Shown here: one piece after another, positions 62,751 through 64,000 of the stretch
Position numbering within the stretch: the stretch's first letter is position 1
Layout: each line of letters begins with the position of its first letter
Assembly: GCA_016783505.1 (NCBI GenBank)
Contig: JADHWK010000008.1
Location: 1-64,000 of the forward strand
Source: Candidatus Zhuqueibacterota bacterium
GTDB taxonomy: Bacteria > BS750m-G25
Direction: 5' to 3'
Length of the DNA stretch: 64,000 nucleotides
The notes under the pieces: model-generated
The model's database searches: none
What the model saw: only the letters and a program-made list of their open reading frames with translations
Told to the model about the DNA's origin: nothing
Translations under genes and position numbers: made by a program

Positions 62751-64000
62751 ATGAAAGAGAATTACACGCTCGACCAATGGATTGAAATCGGGCAAGAAAT
62801 GATGGCAGATCGAGAAAGACGGATCAAGATTGCTAAGACCCGTAAATTTGACACAATCGCAGTGCACGGAATTTATGACTTAAAGCAAGCGCTCGAACAA
62901 AATAGTGGTTCGATAATGGAACCGACTTATTTAAGCACTGCGGAGGTATATTACAACAGCGCTCAAATGGAAGCCGGACTTTCCTATCAAATGCCAACAT
63001 GGTGTTATTCTCGGATTGCTAACCCTTCCAATTATTTTTTAGAAGAAACAACAGCATTGTTAGAAACCTACGGCTCAGATCTGGAGGCTTCCTGCGTTGC
63101 CACTTCAAGTGGAATGAGTGCAATTCGAACGGCCACCGATCCATTTTTGGTCAAAGACGACTCACTGCCACCTATGAATTTTGTGGCATCGGCAAAAGTA
63201 TACGGCGGTTCGTTCCAGCAATTCTCGGTGCGCCGTTATCAGGAACAGGGTATCGAAGTTCGCTGGGTAAAAAATCCCACCAACCTCGATGAGTGGATAT
63301 CCAAGATTGATGGGGGTACACGATTCATCTACGGTGAATTTCCCTCAAACCCATCTGTAGATATTTTTGACATTTCGGAGGTAGCAGATTTAGCGCATAG
63401 TCATGATATTCCGTTAATTGTTGACTCTACCTGTGCATCGCCGGCACTGACACGACCACTGGTATTTGGCGCGGACATTGTCATTCAATCTGCCACAAAA
63501 GTGATTGCCAACAGCGGAACAACGATTGTCGGTTTACTGACTGCGAAGAAAAATATCACCAGTAAAGTAGGCTCTGATGATATGCGTGAAGATTTTGCGA
63601 CCTGGGCAAAACTCTGGCCCTACAGGGACAATGGCCCATGTCTGCATCCGATGGGAGCAATCTTGACTCTCAACGATATGCGCACGCTCCGAATGCGAAT
63701 GGCGCAGATGAGCATAGCAGCGTTAAAAGTGTCCGAATGGCTGGAAAATCATCCAAAGATCAATCGTGTCTATTACCCAGGGTTGGAAAGTTATCACGCG
63801 CATGAAATGGCAAAAAAATACATGAAACTCGCCGATAGCGATGAGAATATGTACGGCTTCATGCTTTCAACAGATATCAAGGAAGCTAATGAAGGTGATT
63901 CGATCAATGCGCGGAAATTCTACGATGCTTTACAGATGATATTTCGGGCAACGGATTTAGGACGAGTAAAAACTATTGCCACGCTTACAGCAATCTCAAC
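62751..64000 (+). CDS. PLP-dependent Cys/Met-metabolism enzyme, cut by window end
   Basis: The frame is open from ATG 62751 (AGGAGGTAAA upstream) to base 64000, so the C-terminus is missing; 416 residues visible. Cys/Met-metabolism fold (cystathionine synthase/lyase, O-acetylhomoserine sulfhydrylase): 'SSGMSAIRTATDPFL', 'SAKVYGGSFQQFSV', 'LIVDSTCASPALTRPLVFGADIVIQSATKVIANSGTTIVGLL'. The PLP lysine is in 'QSATK'. 'DRERRIKIAKTRKFDTIAVHGIYDL' is longer at the N-terminus than most. Exact reaction undetermined. Confidence 0.9.
   Translation, partial: MKENYTLDQWIEIGQEMMADRERRIKIAKTRKFDTIAVHGIYDLKQALEQNSGSIMEPTYLSTAEVYYNSAQMEAGLSYQMPTWCYSRIANPSNYFLEETTALLETYGSDLEASCVATSSGMSAIRTATDPFLVKDDSLPPMNFVASAKVYGGSFQQFSVRRYQEQGIEVRWVKNPTNLDEWISKIDGGTRFIYGEFPSNPSVDIFDISEVADLAHSHDIPLIVDSTCASPALTRPLVFGADIVIQSATKVIANSGTTIVGLLTAKKNITSKVGSDDMREDFATWAKLWPYRDNGPCLHPMGAILTLNDMRTLRMRMAQMSIAALKVSEWLENHPKINRVYYPGLESYHAHEMAKKYMKLADSDENMYGFMLSTDIKEANEGDSINARKFYDALQMIFRATDLGRVKTIATLTAIS

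Overview
The window is a bacterial chromosome segment, most likely from the FCB group (a Marinimicrobia/Ignavibacteria/Calditrichota-like lineage). The main reason is a set of secreted proteins ending in a type IX secretion (T9SS)-style C-terminal sorting domain: NPFNP turn, 'ILGRE' strand, 'SGIYFYQIQAG' strand and a basic 'K-x-x-LLK' end. The phylum is an inference. Core genes are moderately GC-rich. Several AT-rich genes (about 1966-3976, 21850-22707, 27247-29094, 43677-44618) look like accessory cargo.

Layout. 1-5202: the end of a subtilase, a beta-propeller protein lacking a normal start codon, a nonsense-broken MtlR-like gene and a PfkB-type kinase. 5541-11823: cupin, M24 peptidase, M29-type aminopeptidase, methyltransferase and OPT transporter. 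12124-18304: unknown gene, SPL-type radical SAM, FmdB-like zinc ribbon, a STAS + GAF/PP2C/HATPase partner-switching pair, coaD and an EamA transporter. 18345-19607: tRNA cluster on the minus strand (Ser-CGA, Arg-ACG, Glu-CTC, Gln-CTG, two broken Glu copies) containing tadA. 20880-26789: ABC ATPase, a proteasome-beta-like Ntn hydrolase, an active/inactive M16 peptidase pair and an ABC-2 permease. 27247-44618 (minus): accessory region with a TPR-like protein, MscS, a KamA-family radical SAM enzyme, three large secreted proteins with sorting domains, a kinase-aminotransferase fusion, a GNAT-YoaP protein and an integron-type attC site behind a broken TIR-like gene. 45085-64000 (plus): housekeeping block (LolA-like, CoA-binding, NupC, EnvC-like, holB, ricT, metG, tatD, rsmA, mgtE, recO, glyS, a Cys/Met PLP enzyme), interrupted by an aldo/keto reductase-DUF6599 module.

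Best candidate for something new: the secreted redoxin at 35604-37409. Its reading frame crosses a UGA exactly where the first Cys of a thioredoxin CxxC motif should be (W-UGA-G-G-C). A perfect 7-bp stem with a 5-nt loop follows at the right distance for a bacterial SECIS. I read it as a selenocysteine UxxC redoxin carrying a T9SS sorting domain.

Other notable items: a canonical attC whose orientation and extrahelical base assign it to the TIR-like gene; tRNA-Glu copies whose anticodon arm has become a dispersed 'tcccga....tcggga' palindrome; tRNA-Arg(ACG) immediately upstream of tadA, which encodes the enzyme that edits that tRNA; a dispersed terminator-like repeat behind minus-strand genes; and a roughly 200-bp or longer composite intergenic repeat in three copies. 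All domain calls are by eye; no search was run.
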